Part shown: piece after piece, positions 28,279 through 37,827 of the stretch
Layout of the letters: each line of letters opens with the position of its first letter
How positions within the stretch are numbered: the stretch's first letter is position 1
Origin: Clostridia bacterium
Lineage (GTDB): Bacteria; Bacillota; Clostridia; Lachnospirales; CAG-274
Length of the DNA stretch: 64,000 nucleotides
Assembly (NCBI GenBank): GCA_030524425.1
Contig: JAUNGN010000004.1
Span: forward strand, 84,731-148,730
Direction of reading: 5' to 3'
The notes under the pieces: generated by a model
Told to the model about the DNA's origin: nothing
The model's database searches: none
Seen by the model: only the letters and a program-made list of their open reading frames with translations
Program-made: the position numbers and the translations under genes

Positions 28279-28635
28279 ATGAATACAAGACAAAAGGCTG
28301 CCGCCGATTACTACCTGGAAACGGGAGACGGGTACACTGCCCTTATAAAGGCAGGCTATAGCAAAGGATATGCCAAAAATTACATTACTTTTTTTAAAAA
28401 ACAAAGTATACAAAAATATTTAAGCAAAATACTTGAATCCGAAAAAACAAATAAAGATACACCCTTATTAAATGAAATAGTTGACTATCTCACAGGGGTC
28501 ATGAGAGGAGAAGATGATTCCAGCTCATCTCAGAGAATGAAGGCAGCTGAACTGCTTTATAAGCTCCACGGTCTTAATAAAGAAAATTCCGCTGAAGCAA
28601 ATGACAGTCCTGTAGTTATATGTGACAACATATAA
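28279..28635 (+). CDS. Orphan phage terminase small-subunit-like protein
   Basis: A 118-residue protein resembling the Terminase_2 (small subunit) family: the N-terminal helix-turn-helix-like NTRQKAAADYYLETGDGYTALIKAGYSKGYA (residues 2-31 of the frame) is the typical DNA-recognition region, followed by a coiled segment. GGGGGAGG lies just before the ATG at 28279; an in-frame GTG (28270) lies within that ribosome site and is unlikely. No other phage gene is near, so it is a remnant or a domesticated regulator. TGTCACT is repeated 11 bp apart in the upstream region (28226 and 28237). Confidence 0.72.
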   Translation: MNTRQKAAADYYLETGDGYTALIKAGYSKGYAKNYITFFKKQSIQKYLSKILESEKTNKDTPLLNEIVDYLTGVMRGEDDSSSSQRMKAAELLYKLHGLNKENSAEANDSPVVICDNI

Positions 28636-28736
28636 AATTATTAAAAATTAATTCAGGCAATACGTAAAAACAGGAATCATTTTTTAACCCCTGTATAACT
28701 CTTCAAAACAATAATTATTGGTTTTAAATGTTACTT

Positions 28737-28775
28737 AAAAAGGGATAGAACATATTAGCCCTGTTCTATCCCTTT
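28737..28775 (+). terminator. Terminator downstream of the terminase-like gene
   Basis: A perfect 14-bp stem (AAAGGGATAGAACA and its complement) with a 9-nt loop. It lies 100 nt after the stop codon. Confidence 0.85.
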
Positions 28776-28925
28776 AATAAACACAGATTTTAAGTTTTAT
28801 AAAAATTTAAAACAAACATAATTAACTATAACCCTTAACTAAATTATAATTTACAGCAACAAATACAGCTAAAAAGTCATATGTACTCATCAGATGCACA
28901 TATATTTACTCAAGGAGATGATGCT

Positions 28926-29795
28926 ATGGAAATATATACAGTAAAGCAGGGTGACACTGTTGCCTCAATAGCCAACAGCTTTGGTATGACAGAAGATGAA
29001 CTTTTAAATGTAAATATGCTGACTAATGCCGATAATTTAGTGGTAGGGCAGGACTTATTAATATTAATACCTCAAATAACTCACGCTGTGTCAAACGGTG
29101 AAACTTTATCCTCAATAGCAGCAGAATACAACACTTCAATAAGTGCTCTTTTGAGAAACAATCCTTCAATATCGGCAGAAAATCTTGCCGCAGGCACAAA
29201 TTTAGTTATTACCTATCAGGATGTAAACCCAACAAGAGGAATTATACTTAACGGCTATACCTACCCTGAGATACCAAGAGATAAAATCATTAAAATACTG
29301 CCATATCTGACCTTTCTCACTATATTCACATATGGCTTTACAAATGACGGCGATTTAATAGCGCCCGCTGATGATGAACTTATACAGCTTGCCCTTGAAT
29401 ACGGCGTTGCTCCCACAATGCTTATATCCACACTGACAAGTCAGGGTACATTTTCAAATGAACTTGCAAGAACGCTTTTAAATGATATTGAACTGCAAAA
29501 CAAGCTTATAAATAATATAATAAGCACAATGAAAACAAAGGGATATAAGGCCTTGGATATAGATTTTGAATATCTTCCCGTAGAAAACAGGGAAAGCTAT
29601 ATAAACTTTGTAACAAGACTTACAGAAGAACTAAATGCTAACGGCTATTACAGTCTTGTTGCTTTGGCACCCAAGACTTCTTCAAATCAGCCCGGATTAC
29701 TCTATGAATCTCATGACTACTTTGGATTGGGCAGAGCAGCAAATTTTGCTTTGCTAATGACTTATGAATGGGGATATACATATAACCATATATGA
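28926..29795 (+). pseudogene. N-terminal two-thirds of a LysM-GH18 spore-type hydrolase, interrupted
   Basis: Residues 1-47 and 48-95 are two LysM peptidoglycan-binding modules (YTVKQGDTVASIA, then HAVSNGETLSSIA). A GH18 barrel follows, with RGIILNGYTYPE, the catalytic DIDFE (Glu as acid) and MTYEWG. This is the layout of SleL/YaaH spore cortex and coat lysins of about 430 residues. The ATG at 28926 has GGAG upstream. The frame reads through EWGYTY and then meets a stop five codons later. The missing C-terminal part lies at 49114-49548, on the same strand, so the product as it stands is truncated before the last barrel strands. Confidence 0.9.
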
Positions 29796-29808
29796 TATAA
29801 GCAATAAA
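29777..29808. repeat. Left edge of interrupting segment: direct repeat and inverted repeat
   Basis: TACATATA (29777-29784) is repeated at 49116-49123, and a shorter TATAC (29775-29779) at 49120-49124. Inside the left edge TAAGCAATAAA (29798-29808) has its exact inverted copy at 49094-49104. Either short repeat restores the GH18 reading frame on rejoining. Whether they are true target duplications is inference. Confidence 0.5.
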
Positions 29809-29905
29809 ATCCAAGCAAGCAATATAAAATAATATACTATGATGCAGGCTGTCAAAAAAGGCAGAAATTCTTTAAAGAATGCCCCATTTAACGGCACTGT
29901 CAAAA

Positions 29906-30520
29906 CTATTCATTACTGTCATTTAAAAGGTCACCAACAGTAAGCTGTGCAAAGTCCTCCGTATTATTGGCAAGTCTTTCTTCCTTTTCCTCATAGGCCT
30001 TATGAAAGCTGGCGGAAAAATCAACACAATAATAAGCAAGCAAAGCCAGCGCCACTATTTTTCCGCATGAATTATAATAAATATTAACTATGTATTCAAC
30101 AAAGGGCTGAAAAAGCACAAAAGTAAGCATGGACATTAAACCCCAGCAAACAGAGCTTTCAAGGCATATAACACCCTTATAATTAAACTTCTTGTTGTTA
30201 TAATTCCACCAAAAATAACCAAAAAGCTTTGTCATTAAAAGCGCAACAGCAACTTCCAGAATTGTTGCCGCCACAGCTCCCACAACAAACACTAAAATTC
30301 TGCGCTCAGCAATAGGCTTTAAAAGAAAATACACACTCAAAGCGCCTGCTCCGTAAATAGTACAAAGAGGACCCCTTATAAACCCTCTGTTTACAGGCTT
30401 TTTTTCTTCATAACTCATTACAATACACTCAAATATCCACCCCAAAAAGCTGTATATAAAAAAACAGTTAAGAAAATAAAATATGTCCATACCTGTTATT
30501 TTATAGAAAAACAATGACAT
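29906..30520 (-). CDS. Putative ABC-transporter type IV membrane protein (PF06541 family)
   Basis: A membrane protein of 204 residues with about five hydrophobic segments. FFIYSFLGWIFECIV followed by NRGFIRGPLCTIYGAGA is the hallmark of the CmpB/PF06541 'putative ABC transporter type IV' family; function unknown. I place the start at the ATG at 30520, with GGAAGGTGG upstream; the GTG three codons earlier lies in that site. It stands alone on the minus strand and is the first gene inside the segment that interrupts the GH18 gene. Confidence 0.82.
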   Translation of the reverse strand: MSLFFYKITGMDIFYFLNCFFIYSFLGWIFECIVMSYEEKKPVNRGFIRGPLCTIYGAGALSVYFLLKPIAERRILVFVVGAVAATILEVAVALLMTKLFGYFWWNYNNKKFNYKGVICLESSVCWGLMSMLTFVLFQPFVEYIVNIYYNSCGKIVALALLAYYCVDFSASFHKAYEEKEERLANNTEDFAQLTVGDLLNDSNE

Positions 30521-30643
30521 TAAAACCACCTTCCACAGTATTAAATCAAGTATTAACCGGGATATTTCTCAATAGATGTTACCATAATTCAGCCATAAAA
30601 GCAATAGAAAATTTTAACTTTTAATGAATTTGAAACATAACTA

Positions 30644-30672
30644 TTGACAACTTTACTTAAATCTAATATAAT
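30644..30672 (+). promoter_or_regulatory. Consensus promoter of the Mn-riboswitch transcript
   Basis: TTGACA (30644-30649), a 17-nt spacer and TATAAT (30667-30672), a perfect match to the vegetative consensus, about 20 nt before the aptamer. Confidence 0.92.
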
Positions 30673-30688
30673 AACTCCGTAAAATAAT

Positions 30689-30839
30689 GCACCCTAAAAG
30701 GGAGTAGCTTGCGGTATTTGCCGTATACACTATCGTCATCTCGGGCTTAAGCTCCGGTGTGTATCCAAGAAGCGAGACTTTTATTGTGTTTGTGGACAGG
30801 CAGTCCATAGATGCAATAAAGCTTTCGCTTTATTTTTTT
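30689..30839 (+). promoter_or_regulatory. yybP-ykoY type manganese riboswitch with terminator
   Basis: The aptamer carries the conserved AAAAGGGAGTAGC at about 30696-30708, the TCATCTCGGGC element (30736-30746) and the closing GCGAGACTTTT (30772-30782), which pairs back to the 5' arm. An intrinsic terminator follows (AATAAAGC and GCTTTATT with a T-run, 30815-30839) 20 nt before the coding region. yybP-ykoY RNAs bind Mn2+ and usually turn expression on when Mn2+ is high by blocking the terminator. The downstream gene is a cation exchanger. Confidence 0.88.
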
Positions 30840-30859
30840 ATTCTAAGGAGGATTTTATA

Positions 30860-31858
30860 ATGTTAACCATGACAGGTATATGGATGTATGTGTGGCTTGT
30901 AATAGGCTTTGTATTGCTTATTAAGGGAGCGGATTTTTTTGTTGACGGAAGCAGTTCCATTGCTAAGATTTTCAACGTACCCACAGTAATAATCGGTCTT
31001 ACAATAGTTGCTATGGGTACGTCTGCTCCCGAAACTGCGGTAAGTATTTCTGCGGCACTGCAGGGAGCCAATGAAATTGCCGTAAGCAATGTTGTAGGCT
31101 CTAATTTTTTCAATCTTCTTGTAGTAGTTGGTATATGTGCAATAATACAGCCCATTAACATAACAAGAGGACTTATAAAAAGAGATTACCCCTATTCAAT
31201 AGCTGCAACAATACTTCTTTTAATATTTTTAATAACCGGATATGTAATGACAGGAAGTCCTGCTGTAACAAGAATAAACGGTATAATAATGTTAATTGTA
31301 TTTGCTGCCTATCTCCTTGTACTTGTCAGAACTACTCTTATTGAAATAGCCGTAGGTGAAAAGGTGGAAATAGAAGAGGTTAAAAGCCGTTCACTTCCTG
31401 TAAGTATTCTGTTAATAGCAATAGGTCTGGCAGGTATTATATTAGGCGGTGACCTTGTTGTTAAAAGTGCAACGAAAATTGCAGCAGAGTTCGGCATGAG
31501 CAATACTCTTATAGGTCTTACAATAGTTGCTATGGGCACTTCATTACCCGAGCTTGTTACAAGTATTGTAGCAGCAGGAAAGGGTGAAGCCGATCTCGCC
31601 CTGGGAAATGTAATAGGCTCAAATATTTTTAATATTTTACTCGTTCTTGGCATTTCCTCATCGGTACATGCCATTTCAGTGCAGTTTGATTCAGTAATTG
31701 ATACTGTACTTCTTGTAATTGTAAATTTTATAGTTCTGGCAATTGTTCTTAAGAAAAAAAGCTCTATAGGAAGAGGTACAGGCATATTAATGGTGGTTAT
31801 GTATGCAGTTTATACCGCTTATATTATTATGAGAAATTACGGTGTACTGCCATTTTAA
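30860..31858 (+). CDS. Calcium/sodium antiporter family (CaCA, YrbG-like), probable Mn2+/Ca2+ exporter
   Basis: A 332-residue membrane exchanger with two inverted repeats, each with the alpha-motif: GTSAPETAVS with NVVGSNFFN in the first half, GTSLPELVTS with NVIGSNIFN in the second. About ten membrane segments are present. AGGAGG lies 8 nt before the ATG. Sequence alone gives a Ca2+/Na+ family, but control by a manganese riboswitch suggests a role in exporting excess Mn2+ (inference from the regulator). Confidence 0.9.
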   Translation: MLTMTGIWMYVWLVIGFVLLIKGADFFVDGSSSIAKIFNVPTVIIGLTIVAMGTSAPETAVSISAALQGANEIAVSNVVGSNFFNLLVVVGICAIIQPINITRGLIKRDYPYSIAATILLLIFLITGYVMTGSPAVTRINGIIMLIVFAAYLLVLVRTTLIEIAVGEKVEIEEVKSRSLPVSILLIAIGLAGIILGGDLVVKSATKIAAEFGMSNTLIGLTIVAMGTSLPELVTSIVAAGKGEADLALGNVIGSNIFNILLVLGISSSVHAISVQFDSVIDTVLLVIVNFIVLAIVLKKKSSIGRGTGILMVVMYAVYTAYIIMRNYGVLPF

Positions 31859-31867
31859 ATAAAGGAC

Positions 31868-32860
31868 ATGATAACATTGAACAAAATAAATTACAACAAA
31901 GTATTCAGAATAGCTGTAGGAAGCACACTGTCCTATTTTATATGCGATTTTCTCGGACTTGAATACAGTGCAAGTGCAGCAGTTATAACCCTCCTCAGTA
32001 TACAGGATACAAGACGGGAAACGGTAAGGGATGTTATTAAACGCATCTTATCCTATTTTTATGCAATGCTTTCAGCCTGCATCCTTTTTACATTTATTGG
32101 ATTTAATGAAGCTGCCTTTCTTATATTTATGGCACTTCTTGTAACAGTAAGTTATCTTTTGGATTGGACAAGCACCCTTTCCTCAAGCACAGTTGTTACA
32201 ACTCACTTCTTACTTGCTGAAAACTTTAGTCACAGCTTTGTATTTAACGAAATTATGCTCATTATAATAGGCACTGCGGCTGCTCTTTTGCTTAATATAT
32301 TTTTTATTAACAATACTAAAAAAGCAGCAAGGGACTGTGAATATATAGAACTTGATATCTCCGATATGCTTAAAAAAACAGCCGGCTATATAAATAAGGA
32401 CAGTGCTTATGACAGTGACTGGTTTAACTTTCTGTATGAAAAGATTGACAATTGCTGCCATAAGGTAATAAACTACGGCTACAATATGGACATAGAAAGC
32501 AGCCGTTATTATATGGAATATTTTGAAATGCGCAAGGAGCAGTGTCAGGCAGTAGACAGAATGTGCAGAATGCTGAATAAATATGTAAACCTTGAACTGC
32601 CTATGGCAAATGAAATTTGTGACTTTATATACAGAATAAGCAATAATATTCACAGCAAAGGAACATATAAAAATGACCTTATATTTGCAAAGGATATTAC
32701 CGTAAGATTTGAAACTCTGCCTATGCCTGAAAATAAGGAGCAGCTTAATGCATATACCTGTGTTTCTGAAATTCTTCAGGAGCTTTATTACTTTTTGGAA
32801 CTTAATTACAAATTTGTTGAGCAGCTTACGGAATGTCAGCTTGAGTACTACTGGAAGTAA
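31868..32860 (+). CDS. FUSC/aromatic acid exporter family protein
   Basis: A 330-residue protein with about five membrane segments in the first 145 residues (YSASAAVITLLSIQDTRRETV is the family signature near residues 32-52), and a soluble helical domain after. This matches ArAE_1/YqjA-like members of the FUSC superfamily. It begins 9 nt after the CaCA exchanger and so probably shares its Mn-controlled transcript. A true substrate is unknown. Confidence 0.8.
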   Translation: MITLNKINYNKVFRIAVGSTLSYFICDFLGLEYSASAAVITLLSIQDTRRETVRDVIKRILSYFYAMLSACILFTFIGFNEAAFLIFMALLVTVSYLLDWTSTLSSSTVVTTHFLLAENFSHSFVFNEIMLIIIGTAAALLLNIFFINNTKKAARDCEYIELDISDMLKKTAGYINKDSAYDSDWFNFLYEKIDNCCHKVINYGYNMDIESSRYYMEYFEMRKEQCQAVDRMCRMLNKYVNLELPMANEICDFIYRISNNIHSKGTYKNDLIFAKDITVRFETLPMPENKEQLNAYTCVSEILQELYYFLELNYKFVEQLTECQLEYYWK

Positions 32861-32903
32861 ATTAAAAAATTAACTTATAAAACATCAGAAGGAGGTAAAC
32901 ATA

Positions 32904-33413
32904 GTGGAACTTTGGGATTTATACGACAAAAACAGAAAACCTTTAAATAAGATACACAAAAGAGGTGATGCACTGGCAAAGGGTGAATATCACTTAGCAG
33001 TCTCTGTAGCTGCAGTCAATGATAAAAATGAAATTTTACTGACATTAAGAAGCAAGGATAAATACCCTTATCCAAATTGCTGGGAAATAACAACAGGTTC
33101 ATGCCTTGCGGGAGAAAACAGCAGAACAGGAGCGAAACGGGAGCTTTTTGAAGAAACAGGAATTTCTGCAGACATAGAGGATTTGATTTATATTGATACA
33201 ATTTGTGATGATAAGGATAATTTTATTCTGGATTTCTTTATTGTAAAAAAGAATATAGCAGCGGAAAAATTAAAACTCCAGCCTCATGAAACACAAGATG
33301 CTATGTGGGTAAGTTTTAAAGATCTGGAAAAAATGTCCAAAAGCGGACTTGCCCCCAATTCATTAGAGCGTATTAAAATATTAAAATCATATTTTACAAA
33401 GTCAAACCCATGA
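32904..33413 (+). CDS. Nudix hydrolase
   Basis: A pyrophosphohydrolase of 169 residues. The Nudix box is complete: G, then EN, RELFEETGI (about residues 68-90), with all metal-binding Glu residues present. The N-terminal part resembles the isopentenyl-diphosphate isomerase-like branch, which often has HKRG and ILLTLRSKDKYPYPN. The start is GTG at 32904, with GGAGG 8 nt upstream and no nearby ATG. It lies 43 nt behind the FUSC gene. Confidence 0.9.
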   Translation: MELWDLYDKNRKPLNKIHKRGDALAKGEYHLAVSVAAVNDKNEILLTLRSKDKYPYPNCWEITTGSCLAGENSRTGAKRELFEETGISADIEDLIYIDTICDDKDNFILDFFIVKKNIAAEKLKLQPHETQDAMWVSFKDLEKMSKSGLAPNSLERIKILKSYFTKSNP

Positions 33414-33432
33414 ATTAAAAATATTAAGCAAA

Positions 33433-33467
33433 TGTTCCTGCAAACAATATAATATTTTGCAGGAACA
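33433..33467. terminator. Bidirectional hairpin between Nudix gene and membrane-protein gene
   Basis: A perfect 12-bp stem (TGTTCCTGCAAA and its complement) in AT-rich flanks, between convergent genes ending at 33413 and 33494. Confidence 0.75.
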
Positions 33468-33493
33468 ATAATTCCCCATTCCCTTTTAAAAGG

Positions 33494-34198
33494 CTAATAC
33501 TTATCCGTTGTTTCGTCCAAAGCTTTGGCAACAGTAATTAAGCTGTCATTAATCTCAGAATTTTCAAAGGAAATTTTATCATAAATTTCACATATTTTAA
33601 GAATATATACAGGACTAAAAACAGCAAGCCAAGCTATTCTTACAGCCCTTGGGATTACACCGTCATAAAAGCATAAAAGAAACGGTATAATTATAAGGGT
33701 GTAGGGTATTAAAATACTGAAATATACTTTTTTCGTATTTAAAAGACTGTCAAATATTATATTTAAAGGTTTCAGCTTTCTGTTATCATAATAAATAAAC
33801 TCCGCAAAAACAAACCTTACACTAACAAGACAGCTTATAAATCCTCCCCCAATAATTAAAACTCTCATATTTTCATTAATTGGAAAAATGATAAAAATCA
33901 ATAAAACAGCAGGAAAGGATGCAAGTGTATTTATTATGACCCTCATTATATCCGTTAAAACTATCCATCCGCTCTTTTTAAAAGCTTCTTTAAAGGCATT
34001 TAAAGGCTTTGCTTCACCTCTGTGGATTTTAATAACATACCAATACCAGCCATAGTTCATAACCGTGTTCAGCAATGTAAATACAATCCCCGCAAAACCG
34101 TTTATACCAAATATGAACAGCTCTGCCAATTCCATTAGTGCCATTAAAACCGAAAATAAATATAATTCCTTAAAATTTTTCCTTAATATCTTCCACAT
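33494..34198 (-). CDS. Membrane protein of unknown function downstream of ispD
   Basis: A 234-residue protein with about five hydrophobic segments (near 15-50, 75-105, 115-130, 150-170, 180-200) and a short hydrophilic C-terminus. I do not recognise the family; a distant DUF975-like or YIEGIA-like relation is conceivable but not supported. Its start overlaps the ispD end by 16 nt (34183-34198), so the two are translationally coupled. Confidence 0.65.
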   Translation of the reverse strand: MWKILRKNFKELYLFSVLMALMELAELFIFGINGFAGIVFTLLNTVMNYGWYWYVIKIHRGEAKPLNAFKEAFKKSGWIVLTDIMRVIINTLASFPAVLLIFIIFPINENMRVLIIGGGFISCLVSVRFVFAEFIYYDNRKLKPLNIIFDSLLNTKKVYFSILIPYTLIIIPFLLCFYDGVIPRAVRIAWLAVFSPVYILKICEIYDKISFENSEINDSLITVAKALDETTDKY

Positions 34199-34899
34199 TT
34201 TTGTCTTTCCTTAAGTTCATTCTCCAAAATAACCTCACCCATATACAAATCTTCCGGCGTAGTTATTTTAATATTATTATAATCACCCTTAACCATTTTG
34301 ATTTTAGTACCCATTCTTTCCACAAGCATTGAATCGTCAGTTCCCAGTATACCCTCAGCCATAGCTGCCTCATAGGCACCCATTACTACATCATGCTTAA
34401 AGCACTGAGGGGTCTGTGCAAGCCAAAGGGAAGCCCTGTCAGGAGTATCAGTAATATTCCCGCCTTCATCACAAATTTTAATAGTATCCTTTACGGGAAC
34501 GCCTAATACACACCCGCCATATTCCATGGCAATGCTTTCAAGCTCGGCAATATACTTATCGGCCACAAAGGGTCTTACGCCATCATGAATAAGCACCACA
34601 TCACTGTCGGCACTTACTGCCTGAAGACCATTGTATACCGAATACTGTCTTTCACTTCCGCCCTCAACAACAGCCTTAACCTTGTTAAAGCCATATTTAA
34701 GGACAATTTCCTCTCTCACAAAATCAATTGCATCTTTACTTGTAACAAGTATAATTTCATCAATATATTCACTTTTATTAAAGGTTTCTACCGTATAGCT
34801 TAAAATAGTTCTGCCCTTTAATTCAATATACTGCTTTGCAATTGCTGACTTCATTCTTTTTCCGCTGCCTGCCGCAACAATTATAACACTGTTCTTCAT
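34183..34899 (-). CDS. ispD: 2-C-methyl-D-erythritol 4-phosphate cytidylyltransferase (IspD)
   Basis: Third step of the MEP isoprenoid pathway, forming CDP-methylerythritol. The 238 residues match the family. IIVAAGSGKRMKSAIAKQYIEL (6-27) is the nucleotide-binding signature; HDGVRPFV and GVPVKDTIK, and the C-terminal KGDYNNIKITTPEDL, are all typical. It is upstream of an unrelated membrane protein. The enzyme could also be a TarI-like ribitol-5-P cytidylyltransferase, which shares these motifs; no teichoic acid gene is nearby. Confidence 0.88.
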   Translation of the reverse strand: MKNSVIIVAAGSGKRMKSAIAKQYIELKGRTILSYTVETFNKSEYIDEIILVTSKDAIDFVREEIVLKYGFNKVKAVVEGGSERQYSVYNGLQAVSADSDVVLIHDGVRPFVADKYIAELESIAMEYGGCVLGVPVKDTIKICDEGGNITDTPDRASLWLAQTPQCFKHDVVMGAYEAAMAEGILGTDDSMLVERMGTKIKMVKGDYNNIKITTPEDLYMGEVILENELKERQKCGRY

Positions 34900-34931
34900 A
34901 AATATTTCACCTCTTTAATATAATTTTATCA

Positions 34932-34960
34932 TTGATATTTTTCTTTTGCAAGTTTATACT
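34932..34960 (+). promoter_or_regulatory. Promoter of pyrimidine-nucleoside phosphorylase-deoB
   Basis: TTGATA (34932-34937), a 17-nt spacer and TATACT (34955-34960), about 40 nt before the start codon. Confidence 0.7.
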
Positions 34961-35001
34961 ATAATTAAGAATATATTTTTTTGCCGGAAAGGAGGATAAA
35001 T

Positions 35002-36306
35002 ATGAATTTTGTAGATTTAATTATAAAAAAGAGAAACAGACAGGAGCTTACAGCCGACGAAATTAACTTTTTTATCCACGGGGTTACAAAAAAGTCTATT
35101 CCTGATTATCAGATTTCAGCAATGCTTATGGCGATATGCTTTAATTCATTAACCGAAAGAGAAACCGCCGACTTAACAACGGCAATGACTCACTCAGGGA
35201 ATGTACTTGATTTAAGCTGTATTGATGGCATAAAGGTGGATAAGCACAGCACAGGAGGCGTAGCTGATACTACAACCCTTATACTTGCTCCCCTTACGGC
35301 ATCATTAGGTCTGCCGGTTATTAAAATGTCGGGCAGAGGCTTAGGACACACAGGAGGCACGCTTGACAAGCTGGAGTCTATACCCGGATTTAATGTAAAT
35401 ATAGAAATGCATAAAGCAATTGAGCAGGTTAATAATAACCATATTGTAATAATGGGACAAACAAATGAGCTTGCGCCTGCAGACAAATATCTGTACGCCT
35501 TAAGAGATGTAACGGGAACTGTTGAAAGTATGCCTCTTATTGCCTCAAGCATAATGAGTAAAAAGCTTGCAGGAGGTGCAGACGGCATTGTACTTGATGT
35601 AAAATGGGGCAAAGGTGCTTTTATGAAAAATATTGAAGATGCAAAAGCACTTGCAAGAGAAATGATAAAGCTTGGCAAAAATCTCAGCAAAAAAGTTGTT
35701 GCATTAATTACAAATATGGATGAGCCTTTAGGTATGAACATAGGTAACAGTGTAGAAGTAATTGAGGCTATTGAAATTTTAAAAGGCCACAGAAACGGTG
35801 CCTTAAAGGATGTATCTCTTGCATTGGGTGCTGAAATGCTTGTTATGGGCGGTATAGCAGAAAATCCGGAAACTGCGCTTGCACTTCTTGAAGAAAATAT
35901 AAGAAATAAAAAGGGACTTTACAAATTTGCAGAGCTTATTTCCCTGCAGGGAGGCATACCTGCCGTAATTGACAATTATTCACTCTTTCCGCAAAGAATG
36001 TGTAAATCTGCTCTCATATCAGAAGAAGACGGCTATATTCAGGAAATAGATGCCCTCCTTATAGGTCATGCCGCATCTGTCACAGGTGCAGGCAGAAAAA
36101 CAATAGATGACCCTATTGACTATGGTGCAGGCATTATGCTTAAGAAAAGAGTTGGAGATAAAGTAAGCAGAGGAGAAATATTAGCAAGGGTCTTTGCCGA
36201 AAACAATGAAAAATGTGAAGCTGCTAACCAAATAATAAAACAGGCAATTAAAATCGGCAGCGAAAAACCGGAGAAAAAGCCCCTTATTTATGAAATAATA
36301 AGATAA
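35002..36306 (+). CDS. pdp: Pyrimidine-nucleoside phosphorylase
   Basis: Phosphorolyses thymidine, uridine and deoxyuridine to base and (deoxy)ribose-1-phosphate. The 434 residues begin MNFVDLIIKKR, with AGGAGG 6 nt before the ATG at 35002. The family signature KHSTGGVADTTTL, SGRGLGHTGGTLDKL and SSIMSKKLAGGADGIVLDVKWGKGAF are present. It is followed at 18 nt by deoB, the next enzyme in use of deoxyribose phosphate. A strict thymidine phosphorylase (deoA) cannot be excluded. Confidence 0.94.
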   Translation: MNFVDLIIKKRNRQELTADEINFFIHGVTKKSIPDYQISAMLMAICFNSLTERETADLTTAMTHSGNVLDLSCIDGIKVDKHSTGGVADTTTLILAPLTASLGLPVIKMSGRGLGHTGGTLDKLESIPGFNVNIEMHKAIEQVNNNHIVIMGQTNELAPADKYLYALRDVTGTVESMPLIASSIMSKKLAGGADGIVLDVKWGKGAFMKNIEDAKALAREMIKLGKNLSKKVVALITNMDEPLGMNIGNSVEVIEAIEILKGHRNGALKDVSLALGAEMLVMGGIAENPETALALLEENIRNKKGLYKFAELISLQGGIPAVIDNYSLFPQRMCKSALISEEDGYIQEIDALLIGHAASVTGAGRKTIDDPIDYGAGIMLKKRVGDKVSRGEILARVFAENNEKCEAANQIIKQAIKIGSEKPEKKPLIYEIIR

Positions 36307-36324
36307 CTTAAAGGAGAGAGGTAT

Positions 36325-37476
36325 ATGAAACGAGGAATTATAATAGTACTTGATGCCGCAGGAATAGGCGAACTGCCTGATGCGTCAGAATTCGGAGATG
36401 AGGGCAGCAATACCCTTATGCACGTTAAGGAAGCTAACCCCCGGCTGAATTTAAAAAATATGTGTTCTCTTGGTCTGGGATTAATTGACGGCTACAATGT
36501 TTATGAAAAAACAGATAATCCTTTAGGCGCTTACGGTAAAATGATTGAGCGCTCAAAGGGCAAGGATACCACAACAGGTCACTGGGAAATAAGCGGTATC
36601 CATCTTGATAAGCCCTTCCCCACCTATCCCAATGGTTTTCCAAAGGAAGTGATAGACAGATTTGAAAAAGCCGCAGGCATAGGTACACTGGGTAATTATG
36701 CAGCATCGGGTACAGTAATTATACAGGAGCTGGGAGATGAACATATTAAAACAGGAAAACCTATTGTATATACTTCTGCTGACAGTGTATTTCAGATAGC
36801 CGCTCATGAAGATATTATTCCCGTTGCACAGCTTTACAAAATGTGCGAAACCGCAAGAAAACAGCTTCAGGGTGAAAACGGCGTGGCAAGAGTAATTGCA
36901 AGACCTTTTACGGGTACAAAGGGAAATTACAAAAGAACTGAAGGACGAAAGGATTTTTCACTGCCGCCAACTTCCCCCACATTGCTTGACTATATGAAAG
37001 AACAGGGAAAAACTGTAGCCTGTGTGGGTAAAATTGAGGATATATTCTGCAATCGCGGTATAACAAAATCAGTACACACCCACACAAATGCTGAGGGAAT
37101 TGAACAGACCATAAAATATATTAAAGAAGACTTTGAAGGCCTTATTTTCACAAACCTTGTTGATACGGATATGCTTTACGGACACAGAAATGACGTGGAG
37201 GGTTTTGCAAAATCACTGCAGTACTTTGATGATAATCTGCCTCGAATAATAAACGCCATGACCGATGAAGATATACTCTTTATCACAAGTGACCACGGCT
37301 GTGACCCTACAACACCGTCTACGGATCATTCAAGAGAGCACAGCTTTTTGCTTATGTATGGCAAAAATGTAAAACCCCAGAACCTAGGTACAAGAAAAAC
37401 ATTCAGTGACATAGCAAAAACCATTGCCTGCTATGTTGGTATTAAGGGTGAGCTTGACGGAGAAAATATGCTATAA
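36325..37476 (+). CDS. deoB: Phosphopentomutase (DeoB)
   Basis: Interconverts (deoxy)ribose-1- and -5-phosphate. The 383 residues belong to the alkaline-phosphatase-like metal enzymes: [11 protein letters not shown] near the N-terminus supplies a metal ligand, [10 protein letters not shown] contains the phospho-Thr loop, and [16 protein letters not shown] and ITSDHGCDP the remaining metal sites. It lies behind the nucleoside phosphorylase in one operon. The third deo enzyme (aldolase deoC) is not in the window. Confidence 0.95.
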   Translation: MKRGIIIVLDAAGIGELPDASEFGDEGSNTLMHVKEANPRLNLKNMCSLGLGLIDGYNVYEKTDNPLGAYGKMIERSKGKDTTTGHWEISGIHLDKPFPTYPNGFPKEVIDRFEKAAGIGTLGNYAASGTVIIQELGDEHIKTGKPIVYTSADSVFQIAAHEDIIPVAQLYKMCETARKQLQGENGVARVIARPFTGTKGNYKRTEGRKDFSLPPTSPTLLDYMKEQGKTVACVGKIEDIFCNRGITKSVHTHTNAEGIEQTIKYIKEDFEGLIFTNLVDTDMLYGHRNDVEGFAKSLQYFDDNLPRIINAMTDEDILFITSDHGCDPTTPSTDHSREHSFLLMYGKNVKPQNLGTRKTFSDIAKTIACYVGIKGELDGENML

Positions 37477-37564
37477 ATTATATTAAAGCAGATTAAAACC
37501 CTCCGGCGGATATGCCTGCTTTGTTCCTCATATCTCTTTGCCTACGCAAATAATATAAATTGTA

Positions 37565-37815
37565 ATTACAAAAGCAGCCGGTGAAACATCGGATTTAGAT
37601 CATTTGTGCGGATATAAAAGAGGTCCTGTTTTAGTAATGTATGGGGTGACTACACCAAGGAAATAGTACAGTTTGATATTGAAGCTCATAAATGTGATAT
37701 TCCCAAGTTAACAGAACAACATTTCAACACATTATATGCCCTTACAGAAACCGAATCCTTATATACCCCTGTTTATGTGGAAATAGATGAGGAAGGGAGA
37801 CTTGTAATTGATTAA
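37565..37815 (+). pseudogene. Frameshifted remnant of a small conserved protein of unknown function
   Basis: Two reading frames join to one continuous protein: a piece ending KRGPVLVMYG (to about 37645), then, after a two-base shift in TATGGGGTGAC, DYTKEIVQFDIEAHKCD and a stretch to VEIDEEGRLVID and a stop at 37815. No start with a ribosome site is visible. I do not recognise the family. It sits directly before another broken gene (37828-38224), and together they look like the decayed end of an accessory gene pair. Confidence 0.6.
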
Positions 37816-37827
37816 TCAAAGAATGTA

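Noticed and set aside
28279..28635. A prophage around the terminase-like gene
   Set aside because: No other phage structural, replication or integration gene is found on either side.
34183..34899. Teichoic-acid TarI instead of IspD
   Set aside because: Motifs are shared, but no tar/tag genes lie nearby; IspD is the simpler call, with doubt recorded in the entry.
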